Notes: a model not told the origin generated them from the letters alone. A stretch of DNA of 64,000 nt from JAEULH01 sp963789785 (GCA_963789785.1 CAWBNC010000019.1:116088-180087), one strand, 5' to 3'; positions 9,589 to 20,148 are shown, counted from the first letter of the stretch. Program-made: numbers and translations.

Positions 9589-11489
9589 ATGAGCCGCGAC
9601 GGCGACCGGCAGAGAGTGTTTACCCGGCGGGCGCTGCTGATGGCCGGCGGCCAGAGCGTCCTGCTCTCGATCCTTGCCGGCCGTCTCTACTATCTGCAGG
9701 TGGTCGAGGCCGGCCACTACGCCACCCTGGCCGATGACAACCGGATCAACCTTCGCCTGCTGCCGCCGCCGCGGGGCCGGATCAATGACCGTCTCGGCCG
9801 GCCGCTCGCTGTCAACCGGCAGAATTATCGGGTCGTCCTTGTCGCCGAGCAGATCGGCAACGTCGAGGAACTTCTCGACAGTCTCGCTCAGGTGATCCCC
9901 GTCAGCGAAGCCGATCACCGGCGCATCCTGACCGAGGTCCGGCGCAAGCGGAAGTTCGTGCCGGTAACCGTGAGCGAGGATCTGGCGTGGGATGAGGTTG
10001 CCCGCATCGCGGTCAACGCACCGGATCTCCCCGGCGTCGCCGTGGAGGAAGGGCAGAGCCGTGTGTACCTGCACGGCCCGGCCTTTGCCCATGTCCTCGG
10101 CTATGTCGCACCGGTCTCCGAAGCGGAGCTGAACGGCGATCCGCTTCTCGAGCTGCCCGGCTTTCGCACCGGCAAATCGGGCGTCGAGCGGAGCAGCGAT
10201 CTGCTTTTGCGCGGCAAGGCCGGACGCTCGCAGGTGGAGGTCAACGCCATCGGCCGGGTGATCCGCGAGCTCAGCCACGAGGACGGCGAACCCGGCGCCG
10301 ACATCAACCTCACCCTCGATCTCGACCTGCAACGGCTGTCGGGAGACCGCCTGGGCAATGAAAGCGGCGCGGTCGTGCTGCTCGATGTTCTGACGGGCGA
10401 AGTCCTCGCCCTTGCCTCGAACCCGGCGTTCGATCCCAACGCCTTCAACAGGGGCCTTAGCGTCGGCGAGTGGCGGGCGCTGATCTCCGATCCTAAGGCG
10501 CCACTGACCAACAAGGCGATCGCCGGTCTCTACGCGCCGGGCTCGACCTTCAAGCCGGTCACCGCTCTGGCCGCCCTGCAGGACGGCGACATCACCCCCG
10601 AGACCAAGGTGACCTGCTACGGCCGTACCCGGCTCGGCAACGCAACGTTCCACTGCTGGAAGCGCGGCGGTCATGGCGTCATGGATCTGCGGAACGCGAT
10701 CGCCCAGTCGTGCGACGTGTACTTCTATGAGGCCGCGAAGCGCTGCGGCATCGACAGGATCGCCGCAATGGCCGGTCGGCTCGGCTTCGGCGAGCCGACC
10801 GGCATCGAGCTGGCGGCGGAGCGCGCCGGCGTCGTCCCGTCACGAAACTGGAAGCTGGCAAACCTCGGCGTGCCTTGGCAGAAGGGCGAGACGCTGATTG
10901 CCGGCATCGGCCAGGGCTTCGTCCTGACCACGCCCCTCCAGCTCGCGGTGATGACCGCGCGCATCGCCGGCGGCGGGTTTCAGATCGTGCCGCGGCTCAT
11001 CGGCGTCATAGATGAAGGCGCCGCCGGCGCCAGAAGAAACGTGCCAGGGTCGTCCGTGGCCTCGGCCTGAACCCCCAGCACCTAAAGCTTGTCCAGGACG
11101 GCATGGCCGGAGTCATGACCGGCCCCCGGGGCACCGCCCGCCATGCCGCGATCAAGGAGCCGGGCATGGAGATGGCCGGCAAAACCGGCACCGCCCAGGT
11201 CCGCCGCATTACCAAGGCCGAGCGTGAAGCCGGCGTCATAAAGAACGAGGACTTGCCGTGGAAGCGACGCGATCACGCGCTGTTCATCGGCTATGCGCCG
11301 GTCCAAGCGCCCCGTTATGCCGTCGCCGTCGTCGTCGAGCATGGCGGCAGCGGTTCGGCGGCGGCCGCGCCCATCGCGAGCGACATTCTCTATGCTGCCC
11401 AGACCCTGCGCCAGGGGAGGGCGCCGTCGACAGGTGCGAACGCCGGGCCGGCCGCCGCCGCCGGCCGCCCTCGCGTCGGCGAAGGCTAG
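9589..11489 (+). CDS. mrdA: Penicillin-binding protein 2, MrdA (one frameshift)
   Basis: The class B transpeptidase of the elongasome. An N-terminal membrane anchor (ALLMAGGQSVLLSILAGRLY) is followed by the dimerisation domain (PPPRGRINDRLGRPLA) and the transpeptidase domain. The catalytic serine is in GSTFKP (Ser319), the second motif is SCD in AQSCDVYFYE, and the third is KTG in AGKTGTAQV. The frame changes at about 11020-11050, shortly before the KTG motif, which is then read from about 11060 onward. Total length is about 630 residues, as expected. RodA, its glycosyltransferase partner, follows after seven bases. Confidence 0.94.
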
Positions 11490-11495
11490 CCCGCG

Positions 11496-12641
11496 ATGAG
11501 CCTCGCTGCCAGCAGCGCCCGCCTGTCCGTCACCGAAAAGCTCTGGCGCATTCGCTGGATCTTCGTCCTGCTGCTGTGCCTGGTCGCCGGCGTTGGCGCA
11601 ACCATGCTTTACTCGGCCGCCAACGGCAGCATCCAACCCTGGGCTGCCCGCCACGGCGCCCGCTTTGCCGTCGCCCTGGTGCTGATGATCGCGGTCGCGA
11701 TGACCGACATCCGCCTCTGGCTGCGCCACGCCTACGCCTTCTACGCCCTTGCGCTGGTTCTGCTCGCCGCCGTCGAGGCCGCCGGATCCATCGGCATGGG
11801 CGCACAGCGCTGGATCGATCTCGGCTTCATCAATCTGCAGCCCTCGGAGCTGATGAAGGTCGCCCTCATCCTGGCGCTGGCCCGCCACTTCCACGGCGCC
11901 CATGCCGAGGAGATGGGCCGGCCGCTGAGGCTGTTCCTGCCTCTGTTCCTGGTCGCCGCACCCGCCGCCCTGGTGCTGAAGCAGCCGGACCTCGGCACCA
12001 CGCTGATGCTGCTTATCGCCAGCGCCGCCGTCTTCTTCGCCGCCGGGGTGCGGCTGTGGATTTTCGCTGCCGCCGCCGCCTGCGCCTCCGCCGCCGCACC
12101 GATCGCCTGGCAGTTCCTTCACCAGTACCAGCGCCAGCGGATCCTGACCTTTCTTCATCCCGAAAGCGACCCGCTGGGCTCTGGCTACCACATCCTTCAG
12201 TCGAAGATCGCGCTCGGCTCCGGCGGGATGTTCGGCAAGGGGTTCATGCTGGGCAGCCAGAGCCACCTCAACTTCCTGCCGGAGAAGCAGACCGATTTTA
12301 TCTTCACCATGCTCGCCGAGGAGTGGGGGCTGGTCGGCGCGGCGGGCCTGATCGGCCTTTATACCCTGATCCTGATCTACTGTTTCGCCATCGCCCTGTC
12401 GGCCCGCAGCCAGTTCGGCCGCCTGCTCACCATCGGCATCACGACGACGTTCTTTCTTTACGTCTTCATCAATATGGCGATGGTCATGGGCCTGATCCCG
12501 GTCGTCGGCGTGCCGCTGCCGCTCATTTCCTATGGCGGCACCGCGGCGGTCACGATCATGCTCGGCTTCGGCCTGATCATGTCGGTCCACGTCCATCGCG
12601 ACGTGTCCATCGGCCGCCACGGCGGCGACGATCAGTTGTAG
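11496..12641 (+). CDS. rodA: Rod-shape SEDS glycosyltransferase RodA
   Basis: An intact SEDS-family protein of 381 residues with about ten membrane helices. It polymerises glycan strands from lipid II together with PBP2. Family hallmarks include GAQRWIDLGFINLQPSELMK, QPDLGTTLML, the HPESDPLGSGYHILQSKIALGSGG loop region and the C-terminal GVPLPLISYGGTA motif. It is the last gene of the mreBCD-mrdA-rodA operon and faces the end of the reverse-strand ccm operon 84 bases away. No strong terminator hairpin is visible in that gap. Confidence 0.96.
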   Translation: MSLAASSARLSVTEKLWRIRWIFVLLLCLVAGVGATMLYSAANGSIQPWAARHGARFAVALVLMIAVAMTDIRLWLRHAYAFYALALVLLAAVEAAGSIGMGAQRWIDLGFINLQPSELMKVALILALARHFHGAHAEEMGRPLRLFLPLFLVAAPAALVLKQPDLGTTLMLLIASAAVFFAAGVRLWIFAAAAACASAAAPIAWQFLHQYQRQRILTFLHPESDPLGSGYHILQSKIALGSGGMFGKGFMLGSQSHLNFLPEKQTDFIFTMLAEEWGLVGAAGLIGLYTLILIYCFAIALSARSQFGRLLTIGITTTFFLYVFINMAMVMGLIPVVGVPLPLISYGGTAAVTIMLGFGLIMSVHVHRDVSIGRHGGDDQL

Positions 12642-12725
12642 ACGGACTGGCGAGATGCTTGCCGTAAATGGCGCAGTTAAATCACGTCTACGTAAGGGCG
12701 GAGCAGCGCAGGATAGATCGCAGGC

Positions 12726-13876
12726 CTACTGTGCCAGGGCGGCGGCGCGGGCGCGGGCCTCGGCGGCCTTGTCCGTCTCGCCGAGAACATCGTAGGCCCG
12801 GGCCAGACGCAGCCAGCCTTCGCGATCGTCCGGGCTCGCCTCCAGCCGGGTCGCCAGGCGCTCGACCATCGAGCGGATCATCCGGCCGCGATCTTCGGGA
12901 GTCATCTGCCGCGCCGCCTCTATATCGCCGGCGCCCGGCCCCGGCCCGGCCGGCGCCCCGCCCAGGGCTTCGGCCTCGGCTGACGGACTGAGCGAAGCGA
13001 CGTCGACTCCGAGTTCGCCGGCGGCGCGGGCGATCTGCTCGCGTACGGCCGCGAGCCACGGCGCATCGGCCGGCGAGAGCGCGACCAGATCGACCCAGTC
13101 CTGCAGCGCGCCGCGGACATCGCCGCCTTGCGCCTTGGCCAGGCCGAGGTAGAAGCGCGCCCGCGGCTCGCGCGGGTCGGCGGCCAGAACGCCGGCGAAG
13201 ACCGAGCGGGCTTCGTCCGTCACCCGGCCGTCGGCCGCGGCCACACGGGCCTCGCCATACGACGCGGCGATGTCCGCGCGGTCCGGGGCCAGCGCGTGAG
13301 CCCGACCGAGCGCGTCGACAGCCTCGGGGAACTGCTGCAGGCCGACGTAGGAGCGGCCGAGCAGGGCCCAACCCTCGACATCGTTCGGCCGGCTTTCGAG
13401 CGCGCGCGCCAGGGCGCGAACCGCATCCTCGGCGGACATGGTATCGAGCGCGTTGCCGCTGCCCGCCGCCGCCGACCGCTCGGCCAGCGGACGATCGACC
13501 TCGCCCGGTGCGCCGACGATCAGGTACAGCCCGACCGCGGCAATGGGCGCGGCCAGCCCGAGGAGCCCGACAGCCAGACGCCGGCGCGCCGGCCGGTGCC
13601 TTGGCCTCGTTGTCGCTTCCGCCTTGGATCTTCCGTACTGTCGCCGACGGCAAGGATCCGTCGCTTGACCTCGGTGCGCGCCGCTTCGGCTTCGCTGTCG
13701 CGCAGCAGGCCACGCTCGACATCGCGGTCGACTTCGGCAAGCTGCTCGCGGTAGATGCGCAGGTCGAGCTGCCGGCGCGACGGCGCGGCGCGGTGACGGC
13801 GCGACAGCAGCGGTGCTGCGACAAACAGCACCGCGAGGACGCTCAGCGCGGCGACGGCGAGCCAGAGCAGGATCAC
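12726..13876 (-). CDS. ccmI: Cytochrome c maturation protein CcmI (one frameshift)
   Basis: A membrane-anchored TPR chaperone that presents apocytochrome c to the CcmF/H haem ligation complex. The N-terminal part has a membrane segment (LLWLAVAALSVLAVLFVAAPLL) and the typical LRIYREQLAEVDRDVERGLL region. The frame changes near 13590, and the second membrane helix plus the TPR domain (VEGWALLGRSYVGLQQFPEAV and later repeats) follow. The start is a GTG overlapping the ccmH stop (GTGA). It is the last gene of the ccm operon. Confidence 0.88.
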
Positions 13877-14347
13877 GAGGCCTCGTCCTCCATCAGCCCG
13901 GCGAGTCGCCGGCGCTCACTCTCGGTGAGCGTCTCGCGGACCGCTTCTTCCGGCGCCGCGCCGCCGGTAATAGACGGCCACGGCCACGAGCCCGATCACG
14001 AGGATCACCGCCGGGCCCAGCCACAGGGCGTAGGTGGCTACCTTGAACGGTGGCCTGAGCAGGACGAAGTCGCCGTAGCGGGAGACGACGTAGTCGACGA
14101 CCTCGCCGTCGCTGTCGCCGGCCGCGACGCGCTCGCGCACGAGGATGCGAAGGTCGTGGGCGAGTTCGGCGTCGGAGTCGTCGATCGACTGGTTCTGGCA
14201 GACGAGGCAGCGGAGTTCCTTGCTGATCTCGCGCGCACGGCCTTCGAGCGCCGGGTCGGCCAGCATTTCGCCCGGTTGTACCGCGCCCGCAGGAACCGCT
14301 AGCGCGACGGCCAACGCGATCAGGATCATGATCGCCAGCATCGCCAC
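13873..14347 (-). CDS. ccmH: Cytochrome c maturation protein CcmH/CycL (C-terminal frameshift)
   Basis: A periplasmic, membrane-anchored thioredoxin-like protein that reduces the apocytochrome CXXCH motif. It has a signal sequence, then the signature LRCLVCQNQSIDDSDAELA with the CxxC pair, and a C-terminal membrane helix (WLGPAVILVIGLVAVAVYY). Just after RRRGA the frame changes, near 13965. The corrected tail (PEEAVRETLTESERRRL) runs to a TGA at 13873 that overlaps the ccmI start. Confidence 0.9.
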
Positions 14348-14371
14348 TGCCAGCGGGCAGGCGCCGCGCGC

Positions 14372-14908
14372 TCAGCCGCGCTGCAGCGCGCGGACGATCG
14401 GCCATAGCTGCGTCTCCCAGTTTTCGGGCGTGATCGGGCCGACGTGCTTGTAGCGGATGACGCCGTTGCGATCGATGATGAAGGTCTCGGGCGCGCCGGT
14501 GACTCCCAAAGCGATGGCCGCCCTGCTGTCCGGATCATCGCCGATCAGCGTATACGGATTGCCGCGCCTGGCCAGCCACGCAGGACCGGCCGTCCGGTTC
14601 TTCTCGCGCCAGTCGATGCCATGGATCGGGACCAGGCCGTCCGCCTTGATCTCCATCAGGAACGGATGCTCGACAAGACAGGCGACGCACCACGAGCCGA
14701 AGACGTTGAGCAGGGAGACCTCGCCGCGCAGGTCGGCGCTGGTCAGGCCCCGCTCGCGCCCCTCGATCGGCGGCAGGTCGAACTCGGGCACCGGCTGGTC
14801 GATCAGGACCGACGGGATCTCGTGCGGATCCTTGCCGAGGCCGATCCAGAAGTAGCCGGCGAGGACGAGAAAGATCGCCAGCGGGATGAAGAAGAGCAGC
14901 CGGCTCAT
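14372..14908 (-). CDS. ccmG: Thiol:disulfide interchange protein CcmG/DsbE
   Basis: A 178-residue membrane-tethered thioredoxin that keeps cytochrome c cysteines reduced. There is an N-terminal membrane anchor (LLFFIPLAIFLVLAGYFWIG), then a thioredoxin fold with the active site WCVAC (Cys74 and Cys77) inside NVFGSWCVACLVEHP, and the cis-proline region GVTGAPETFIID. I start at ATG 14908; longer reading upstream is the frameshifted end of ccmF. It lies between ccmF and ccmH in the operon. Confidence 0.95.
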   Translation of the reverse strand: MSRLLFFIPLAIFLVLAGYFWIGLGKDPHEIPSVLIDQPVPEFDLPPIEGRERGLTSADLRGEVSLLNVFGSWCVACLVEHPFLMEIKADGLVPIHGIDWREKNRTAGPAWLARRGNPYTLIGDDPDSRAAIALGVTGAPETFIIDRNGVIRYKHVGPITPENWETQLWPIVRALQRG

Positions 14909-14921
14909 GCGCGGGCGGGCC

Positions 14922-16946
14922 TCAGGTGCCGGCTCCCGCCGTTCCGACCGGCGGCACGCCTGCCGCCCCGCGCGCCGCTTTCCGGGCCGCTTTCCGGGAT
15001 GGAGCGCCGACCCGGTGGCGACGGTCCGACAGGCTGAGCAGACCGCCCGCGACCATGATCGCGGCGCCGGCCCAGATCCAGGCGACCAGCGGGTTGAAGT
15101 AGAAGCGGGTGACATAACCGCCGTCGCCCTGTCTGCTCGCCGATGACGAGGTAGATGTCGCCGGAGACGGTCGTGCGGATCGCGGCCTCGGTCGTCTCGC
15201 CGGCCCTCGACGGGATAGAAGCGCTTTTCCGGCGTCATCGTCGCGAGCTTTCGGCCACCGCTACCGAGGGCGAAGGCCGCCCGCGTCGCCTCGTAGTTCG
15301 GCCCGGCGACGGGTCGCACGGCGTCGAGCGTGATCTCGTAGCCGGCGAAGCTGAGCGTCTGCCCCGGCGACATGAGCTGGACCGACTCCTGCTTCCAGAC
15401 GCCGGCGCCGGTCATCCCGGCGATGGCGACGGCGAGACCGGCGTGGGCGAGGCTCATGCCCCAGGTCGCCCGCGGCAGGTTCGCCAGCCGCCGCGCGCTC
15501 TCGCCCAGCGGAACCGTGAACAGTCTGCGCCCGGGCGGCAAGCTCGCTCAGGGTGCCTGACGAACAGCCACGCCGCCATGGCCATGCCGACGATGCCGAC
15601 GAGGTCGCGCAGACCATGGACCAGCCACACGATGAGCGATGGCGGCGAGCGTGCACAGCGCCGCCAGCCACAGCCGGCTCAACGCGGCGGCAAGGTCGGC
15701 GCGCTTCCAGGCCAGCAGCGGTCCGACCGCCATGGCCGCGACCAGCGGCGCCATCAGCGGGATGAAGACGGAATTGAAGAAGGGCGGGCCGACCGAGACC
15801 TTGTCGCCACCGACCGCTTCGAGCATCAGCGGGTAGAGGGTGCCGAGCAGCACGCTCGCCGCGGCGGTGGCTAGCAGCAGGTTGTTGAGCAACAGTGCGC
15901 CCTCGCGCGAGACCGGCTGGAATAGGCCGCCACCGCGCAACGACGGTCCGCGCCAGGCGAACAGCGCCAGCGAGCCGCCGATGATGACGACGAGCAGGCC
16001 GAGGATGAAAACTCCGCGGGCCGGATCGACGGCAAATGCATGGACCGAGGTGAGCACGCCCGAGCGGACGAGGAAGGTGCCGAGCAGGCTGAGGCCGAAG
16101 GTGACGATGGCGAGGAAGATGGTCCAGCCCTTCAGCGCATCCCGCTTCTCGACCACGCTGGCTGAGTGCAGCAGCGCCGTGCCGGCCAGCCACGGCATCA
16201 GCGAGGCGTTCTCGACCGGATCCCAGAACCACCAGCCGCCCCAGCCGAGTTCGTAGTAGGCCCACCACGAGCCCAGCGTGATGCCGACGGTCAGAAACAT
16301 CCACGCCGCCAGCGTCCACGGCCGCACCCACCGGGCCCAGGCGGCGTCGACCCGGCCCTCGATCAGAGCGGCGATGGCGAACGAGAAGGCCATCGAGAAG
16401 CCGACGTAACCGAGGTAGAGGAACGGCGGATGGAAGGCCAGGCCCGGGATCCTGGAGCAGCGGGTTCAGCCCGGCGCCGTCGAGGGGCGCCGGGATCATC
16501 CGCGCGAACGGGTTCGAGGTCAGGATAATGAACAGATAGAAGGCGATGGCGATCCACGACTGGACCGCGAGCACCCGCGCGCGCAGCGCCTGCGGCAGGT
16601 TGACACCGAAGGCAGCGACCGCGGCGCCGAAGATCGTCAGGATCAGCACCCACAGCAGCATGGAGCCCTCGTGGTTGCCCCAGGTGCCGGCGAGCTTGTA
16701 CAGCATCGGCTTGGACGAGTGCGAATTGGCGACGACATTGGCGACGGAGAAGTCGGACGTCGCGTGCGCGTACATCAGGCTCCCGAACGACAGCGCCACC
16801 AGCATGAACTGCGCCAGCGCTGCGGTGCGGGCGACCTCCATCAGCGCCGGATCGCGCCGCTGCGCGCCGACCATCGGCACGATCCCCTGCACCAGCGCGA
16901 CGGCAAGGGCGAGGATCAGTGCAAAGTGGCCCAACTCGACGATCAT
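14922..16946 (-). CDS. ccmF: Haem lyase subunit CcmF (multiple frameshifts)
   Basis: A large polytopic membrane protein of the haem ligation complex. It is read from ATG 16946 (MIVELGHFALILALAV) through ANVVANSHSSKPMLYKLAG and GTWGNHEGSMLLW. The haem-handling WWD motif follows (GWGGWWFWDPVENASLMPWL), then the C-terminal helices and periplasmic domain (GMSLAHAGLAVAIAG, PNYEATRAAF). The frame changes near 16450, 15630-15545 and 15200-15130. Every segment is standard CcmF, so these look like assembly errors. It overlaps the ccmE stop by four bases. Confidence 0.92.
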
Positions 16947-17419
16947 CGCGCCGCTCCTTGCGGGATCTGCCCGGCCTGTTCCATCAACTCGCGCATGTGC
17001 TGCCACCGACCTGATTTCTTTAGCGCGTCGGCGACCTCGGGCGGCATGTAGGTCTCGTCGTGCTTGGCGAGCACCTGATCGGCGACGAAAACGCCGCTCT
17101 TCATGTGGCCCTCGGCAACCACGCCCTGACCTTCGCGAAAGAGGTCGGGGAGGATCCCGGTATAGGCGACCGAGACCGTGTTCGCCAGATCGGTGATGCG
17201 GAAGGTCACCGTTGCCCCATTCTTGTCGACGCTCCCTTCCTCGACCAGACCGCCGATACGCAGCCGCCGATCGGCCAGATTGGCGTGCTCGGTGAGTTCG
17301 GTCGGGCTGTGGAAGAAGACGATCAACTCCTGGAACGCCGACAGGATCAGCGCCGCGGCGACGCCAAGCAGGCCGAGGCCGATCACGACGAAGGTCAGAC
17401 GCCGATGCTTAGGCTTCAC
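16943..17419 (-). CDS. ccmE: Haem chaperone CcmE
   Basis: A 158-residue periplasmic haem chaperone anchored by one N-terminal helix (FVVIGLGLLGVAAALILSAF). It binds haem covalently at a conserved histidine, here His120 in LAKHDETYMPPE, with the conserved Tyr124 beside it. The core OB fold (RLRIGGLVEEGSV, VTFRITDL) is intact. It overlaps the end of ccmD by 11 bases and the start of ccmF by 4, indicating tight coupling in the operon. Confidence 0.96.
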   Translation of the reverse strand: MKPKHRRLTFVVIGLGLLGVAAALILSAFQELIVFFHSPTELTEHANLADRRLRIGGLVEEGSVDKNGATVTFRITDLANTVSVAYTGILPDLFREGQGVVAEGHMKSGVFVADQVLAKHDETYMPPEVADALKKSGRWQHMRELMEQAGQIPQGAAR

Positions 17420-17609
17420 CGGTCGGTTCCCTGCGGTCTTCTCTCATTTCGGCGCGCAGGCGCAGAAGGTCCGCCTCGCGGCAGCGCACGTCTCGGACGC
17501 TGATCACCAGCAGGCCGATCAGGACGACGGCGGTGGCGGCGAACGCCGGCCAGACGTAGGCCGCGTATCCGCCCATGGCCAGAAATACTGACAGCGAACC
17601 GGTCTCCAT
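17409..17609 (-). CDS. ccmD: Cytochrome c maturation small protein CcmD
   Basis: A 66-residue protein with one membrane helix (GGYAAYVWPAFAATAVVLIGLL) followed by a basic, helical tail (RCREADLLRLRAEM). It holds the CcmABC haem-release complex to CcmE. Composition, size and place between ccmC and ccmE match CcmD. I start at ATG 17609, seven bases after the end of ccmC; a longer in-frame extension upstream is not expected. Confidence 0.88.
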   Translation of the reverse strand: METGSLSVFLAMGGYAAYVWPAFAATAVVLIGLLVISVRDVRCREADLLRLRAEMREDRREPTGEA

Positions 17610-17616
17610 TGCGGAT

Positions 17617-18336
17617 CTAGCCGTGCACCTGGCGCAGGCGCAGCGCGCGGATCTTGCCAGCGACGATTTCGGCGCGCAGGCGCAGCAATACAACATATAA
17701 GAAATATGTTGTGAAGCCGGCAGCCATTAGCCCCAGCGGCCACAGCATGCTTGCGTCGATGGTCGGCCCGCCGAGCCGAAAGACGCTCGCCGGCTGGTGC
17801 AGCGTGTACCACCAGTCGACCGAGAACTTGATGATCGGCACGTTGACGAAGCCGACCAGGGCCATGATCGCCGCCGCCTTGGCGCCGCGGGCAGGATCGT
17901 CGAAGGCGGAATGCAGCGCCATGTAGCCGAGGTAGAGGAAGAACAGGATCAGCACCGAGGTCAGCCGCGCGTCCCAGACCCACCACGTCCCCCACATCGG
18001 CTTGCCCCACAGCGAGCCGGTGAGAAGTGCAAGGAAAGTGAAGCTGGCGCCGATCGGCGCCGTCGCCTTGGCCGCGAGTTCGGCCACCGGATGTTTCCAG
18101 ATCAGCCCGACCGCCGACGCGCCGGCAAGGACCGCATAGCAGAACATCGCCATCCAGGCGGCCGGGACGTGCACGTACATGATCCGCACGCTCTCGCCCT
18201 GCTGGTAGTCGGCCGGTGAGGCGACAAGCGCCAGATAAACGCCGGCGGCAATGAGAACGGCCGTCGCAGCGCCGAGCCAGGGAACCAGCGTCCGGCTCAG
18301 CCGCATGACCCGGCTGGGATTGGCGTATCGATGCAT
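17617..18336 (-). CDS. ccmC: Haem exporter membrane subunit CcmC
   Basis: An intact 239-residue, six-helix protein that loads haem on CcmE. The WWD motif is GTWWVWDARLTS, flanked by conserved histidine regions (YVHVPAAWMAM; SVDWWYTLHQPAS). It is downstream of ccmB after a 108-base gap that could contain an internal promoter, and directly upstream of ccmD. Confidence 0.96.
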   Translation of the reverse strand: MHRYANPSRVMRLSRTLVPWLGAATAVLIAAGVYLALVASPADYQQGESVRIMYVHVPAAWMAMFCYAVLAGASAVGLIWKHPVAELAAKATAPIGASFTFLALLTGSLWGKPMWGTWWVWDARLTSVLILFFLYLGYMALHSAFDDPARGAKAAAIMALVGFVNVPIIKFSVDWWYTLHQPASVFRLGGPTIDASMLWPLGLMAAGFTTYFLYVVLLRLRAEIVAGKIRALRLRQVHG

Positions 18337-18444
18337 GTAACCGATCGCGCCGGCGCATGGGCCGCGCGCGTCCTTCCGATACCTGATTTAACGGGTATAA
18401 CGCGAGAGATGAAGACGCGGCATTCAAAAAAAGTGAGCGCTATT

Positions 18445-19110
18445 CTACTCCAGCGCCTGGCGCAGGGCCGCCGCCGTCACCCACGGAACCAGAACCAGGG
18501 CGGCGAGCAGCAGACCGGCGAGGACCATGAGGTGCGGCCCGACGGCGAACCCGAACACCGCCGCATCGACCGCGGCAACGCCGAAGATCAGGACCGGAAC
18601 GTAAAGCGGGAGAATGAGCAGACTCAAGAGCACGCCGCCCCGCCGCGCGCCCAGCACCAGCGCCGCGCCGACCGCGCCGATGAGGCTGAGCAACGGCGTG
18701 CCGGTCGCCAGCGCCGCGATGAGCGCCAAGAATCCGCCACCGTCCATCTGCAACAGAACGGCGAGCAGGGGCGCGGCGACGATCAGCGGCAGGCCGGTGG
18801 TGAGCCAGTGGGCGACGATCTTGGCCAAGACCGCGGCTTCCAGCGGCAGCGGCGCCAGGGCGAGCAACTCGAGGTTGCCGTCCTCGTAGTCGAGTTGGAA
18901 CAGCCGCTCGAGCGACAGCATCGATGCGAGCAGGGCCGCGACCCAGATCACGCCCGGCGCGATCCGGGCAAGCACCGCCGGTTCCGGACCGACGCCGAAG
19001 GGGAAGAGCACGACGGCGAGGATGAAAAAGACCACGGCCGTGAAGCTGTCCATGCCATGGCGCAAAGCCAGCCGCAGGTCGCGGCCGATGAGACGCCAGA
19101 ACGCGCTCAT
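18445..19110 (-). CDS. ccmB: Haem exporter membrane subunit CcmB
   Basis: A 221-residue, six-helix permease partner of the CcmA ATPase. The opening MSAFWRLIGRDLRLALRHG and the internal RLFQLDYEDGNLELLAL are CcmB hallmarks. I start at ATG 19110, which overlaps the ccmA stop by four bases. The same frame stays open upstream because of high GC, but that stretch is antisense-frame noise over ccmA. Confidence 0.95.
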   Translation of the reverse strand: MSAFWRLIGRDLRLALRHGMDSFTAVVFFILAVVLFPFGVGPEPAVLARIAPGVIWVAALLASMLSLERLFQLDYEDGNLELLALAPLPLEAAVLAKIVAHWLTTGLPLIVAAPLLAVLLQMDGGGFLALIAALATGTPLLSLIGAVGAALVLGARRGGVLLSLLILPLYVPVLIFGVAAVDAAVFGFAVGPHLMVLAGLLLAALVLVPWVTAAALRQALE

Positions 19111-19745
19111 CGTCGCCGGCCCGCGAACGCGGCGACGTCGAGGACTGCCGCTCCCGGCGGATAGGGGCCGCCGTGCATCGCAGCGACGACGAGGCCGCCG
19201 CCGCGGCGGTGCGCGGCGATGGCGGCATCGAGGCGGGCGACGGCGTCGGCATCGAGCGCCGTCCTCGGCTCGTCCAGCAGCCACAGCGGCGCCGGCGCGG
19301 CGAACAGCCGGGCCAGTGCCAGGCGGCGGCGCTGACCGGCGGAGAAATAGCGCGTCGGCACATCGCCCAGGCGCGCGATCCCCATGGTCGCCAGCGCGGC
19401 CGAGACTGCTGTCTGTACATCTCCACCGGCTGCCCGGAGCCCCACGGCGAACAGCAGCGTCTCGCGGGCGTCGAGCGCGGGCTTGATCGCATCGAGATGG
19501 CCGACGTAATGCAGCCGACGGCGATGGGCGGCGGGATCCGCGACAACCGCGTCATCGTTCCACAGCAATCGCCCGGCTGCCGCCGGAGACAGGCCGGCCA
19601 TCAGCCGCAGCAGGCTGGACTTGCCGCTGCCGTTGGGGCCGACGAGAACCAGCGCCTCGCCGGCGCTAAGGCCGAAGTCGAGCCGGGAAAAGACGATACG
19701 GCCGCCGCGCACGCAGCTCAGACCTACACCTTCGAATGCGCTCAT
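19107..19745 (-). CDS. ccmA: Haem exporter ATP-binding protein CcmA
   Basis: An ABC ATPase of 212 residues, first gene of the ccm operon. Walker A is GPNGSGKS (about 36-43), the signature is YFSAGQRRRLALARL, and Walker B is LWLLDEP. The CcmABCD complex uses ATP to release holo-CcmE. One unusual point is LLDEPRTALD, with Arg where most CcmA proteins have Trp or Phe. I start at ATG 19745 (MSAFEGVGLS). A MITE-like element lies just upstream, within the likely promoter zone. Confidence 0.95.
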   Translation of the reverse strand: MSAFEGVGLSCVRGGRIVFSRLDFGLSAGEALVLVGPNGSGKSSLLRLMAGLSPAAAGRLLWNDDAVVADPAAHRRRLHYVGHLDAIKPALDARETLLFAVGLRAAGGDVQTAVSAALATMGIARLGDVPTRYFSAGQRRRLALARLFAAPAPLWLLDEPRTALDADAVARLDAAIAAHRRGGGLVVAAMHGGPYPPGAAVLDVAAFAGRRR

Positions 19746-19775
19746 ATCCGCCGATCGCTGCTGGAGCCGCCAACC

Positions 19776-19895
19776 TAGTGGTTCGATGCTGACGGATGAT
19801 ACCCATTCGTCAGCTGAATCGAACCACCAGATCATTGATACAGCGGGCTGATTCACCTGACGCTTGAGGACTCAAGCGTCAGATCGAGACCACTA
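19776..19895. mobile_element. MITE-like inverted-repeat element between ccmA and a CBS protein gene
   Basis: A 116-base unit (19778-19893) is bounded by near-identical terminal inverted repeats: GTGGTTCGATGCTGAC at the left, and at the right the complement of GTGGTCTCGATCTGAC, differing only by one-base shifts. It is flanked on both sides by TA. Inside are two further hairpins. The first spans 19778-19827 (GTGGTTCGAT with ATCGAACCAC, plus GCTGACG with CGTCAGC). The second is a perfect 12-base stem at 19857-19882. It has no coding capacity. Size, inverted ends and TA flanks fit a non-autonomous IS630/Tc1-mariner-type element. Confidence 0.65.
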
Positions 19896-20148
19896 GAAGT
19901 TTTCGATGGCGCGAGAAATGCTCTTCAAACGGCCGGCGAGAAGTTCGTCAGCCGATGGAGGCCAGCTTGAAGATCAGCTGCGCGGACCGATGCGCCGAAA
20001 GCCGCGGAATGCGCATTTTTGCCGGTTCCGTGCGAAGATCCTGCACATTGCTAATGACAATCGCTTTCACAAGCGGTACGTCCGAAGTACAAACGCGAAG
20101 GCGTACAACGCGATGCCCTGGAGCGGGATGCCGACCGGGAGGACAACC

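Noticed and set aside
12642..12725. A terminator between rodA and ccmI
   Set aside because: Searched by eye in both directions; no stem longer than five bases with a suitable loop was found.
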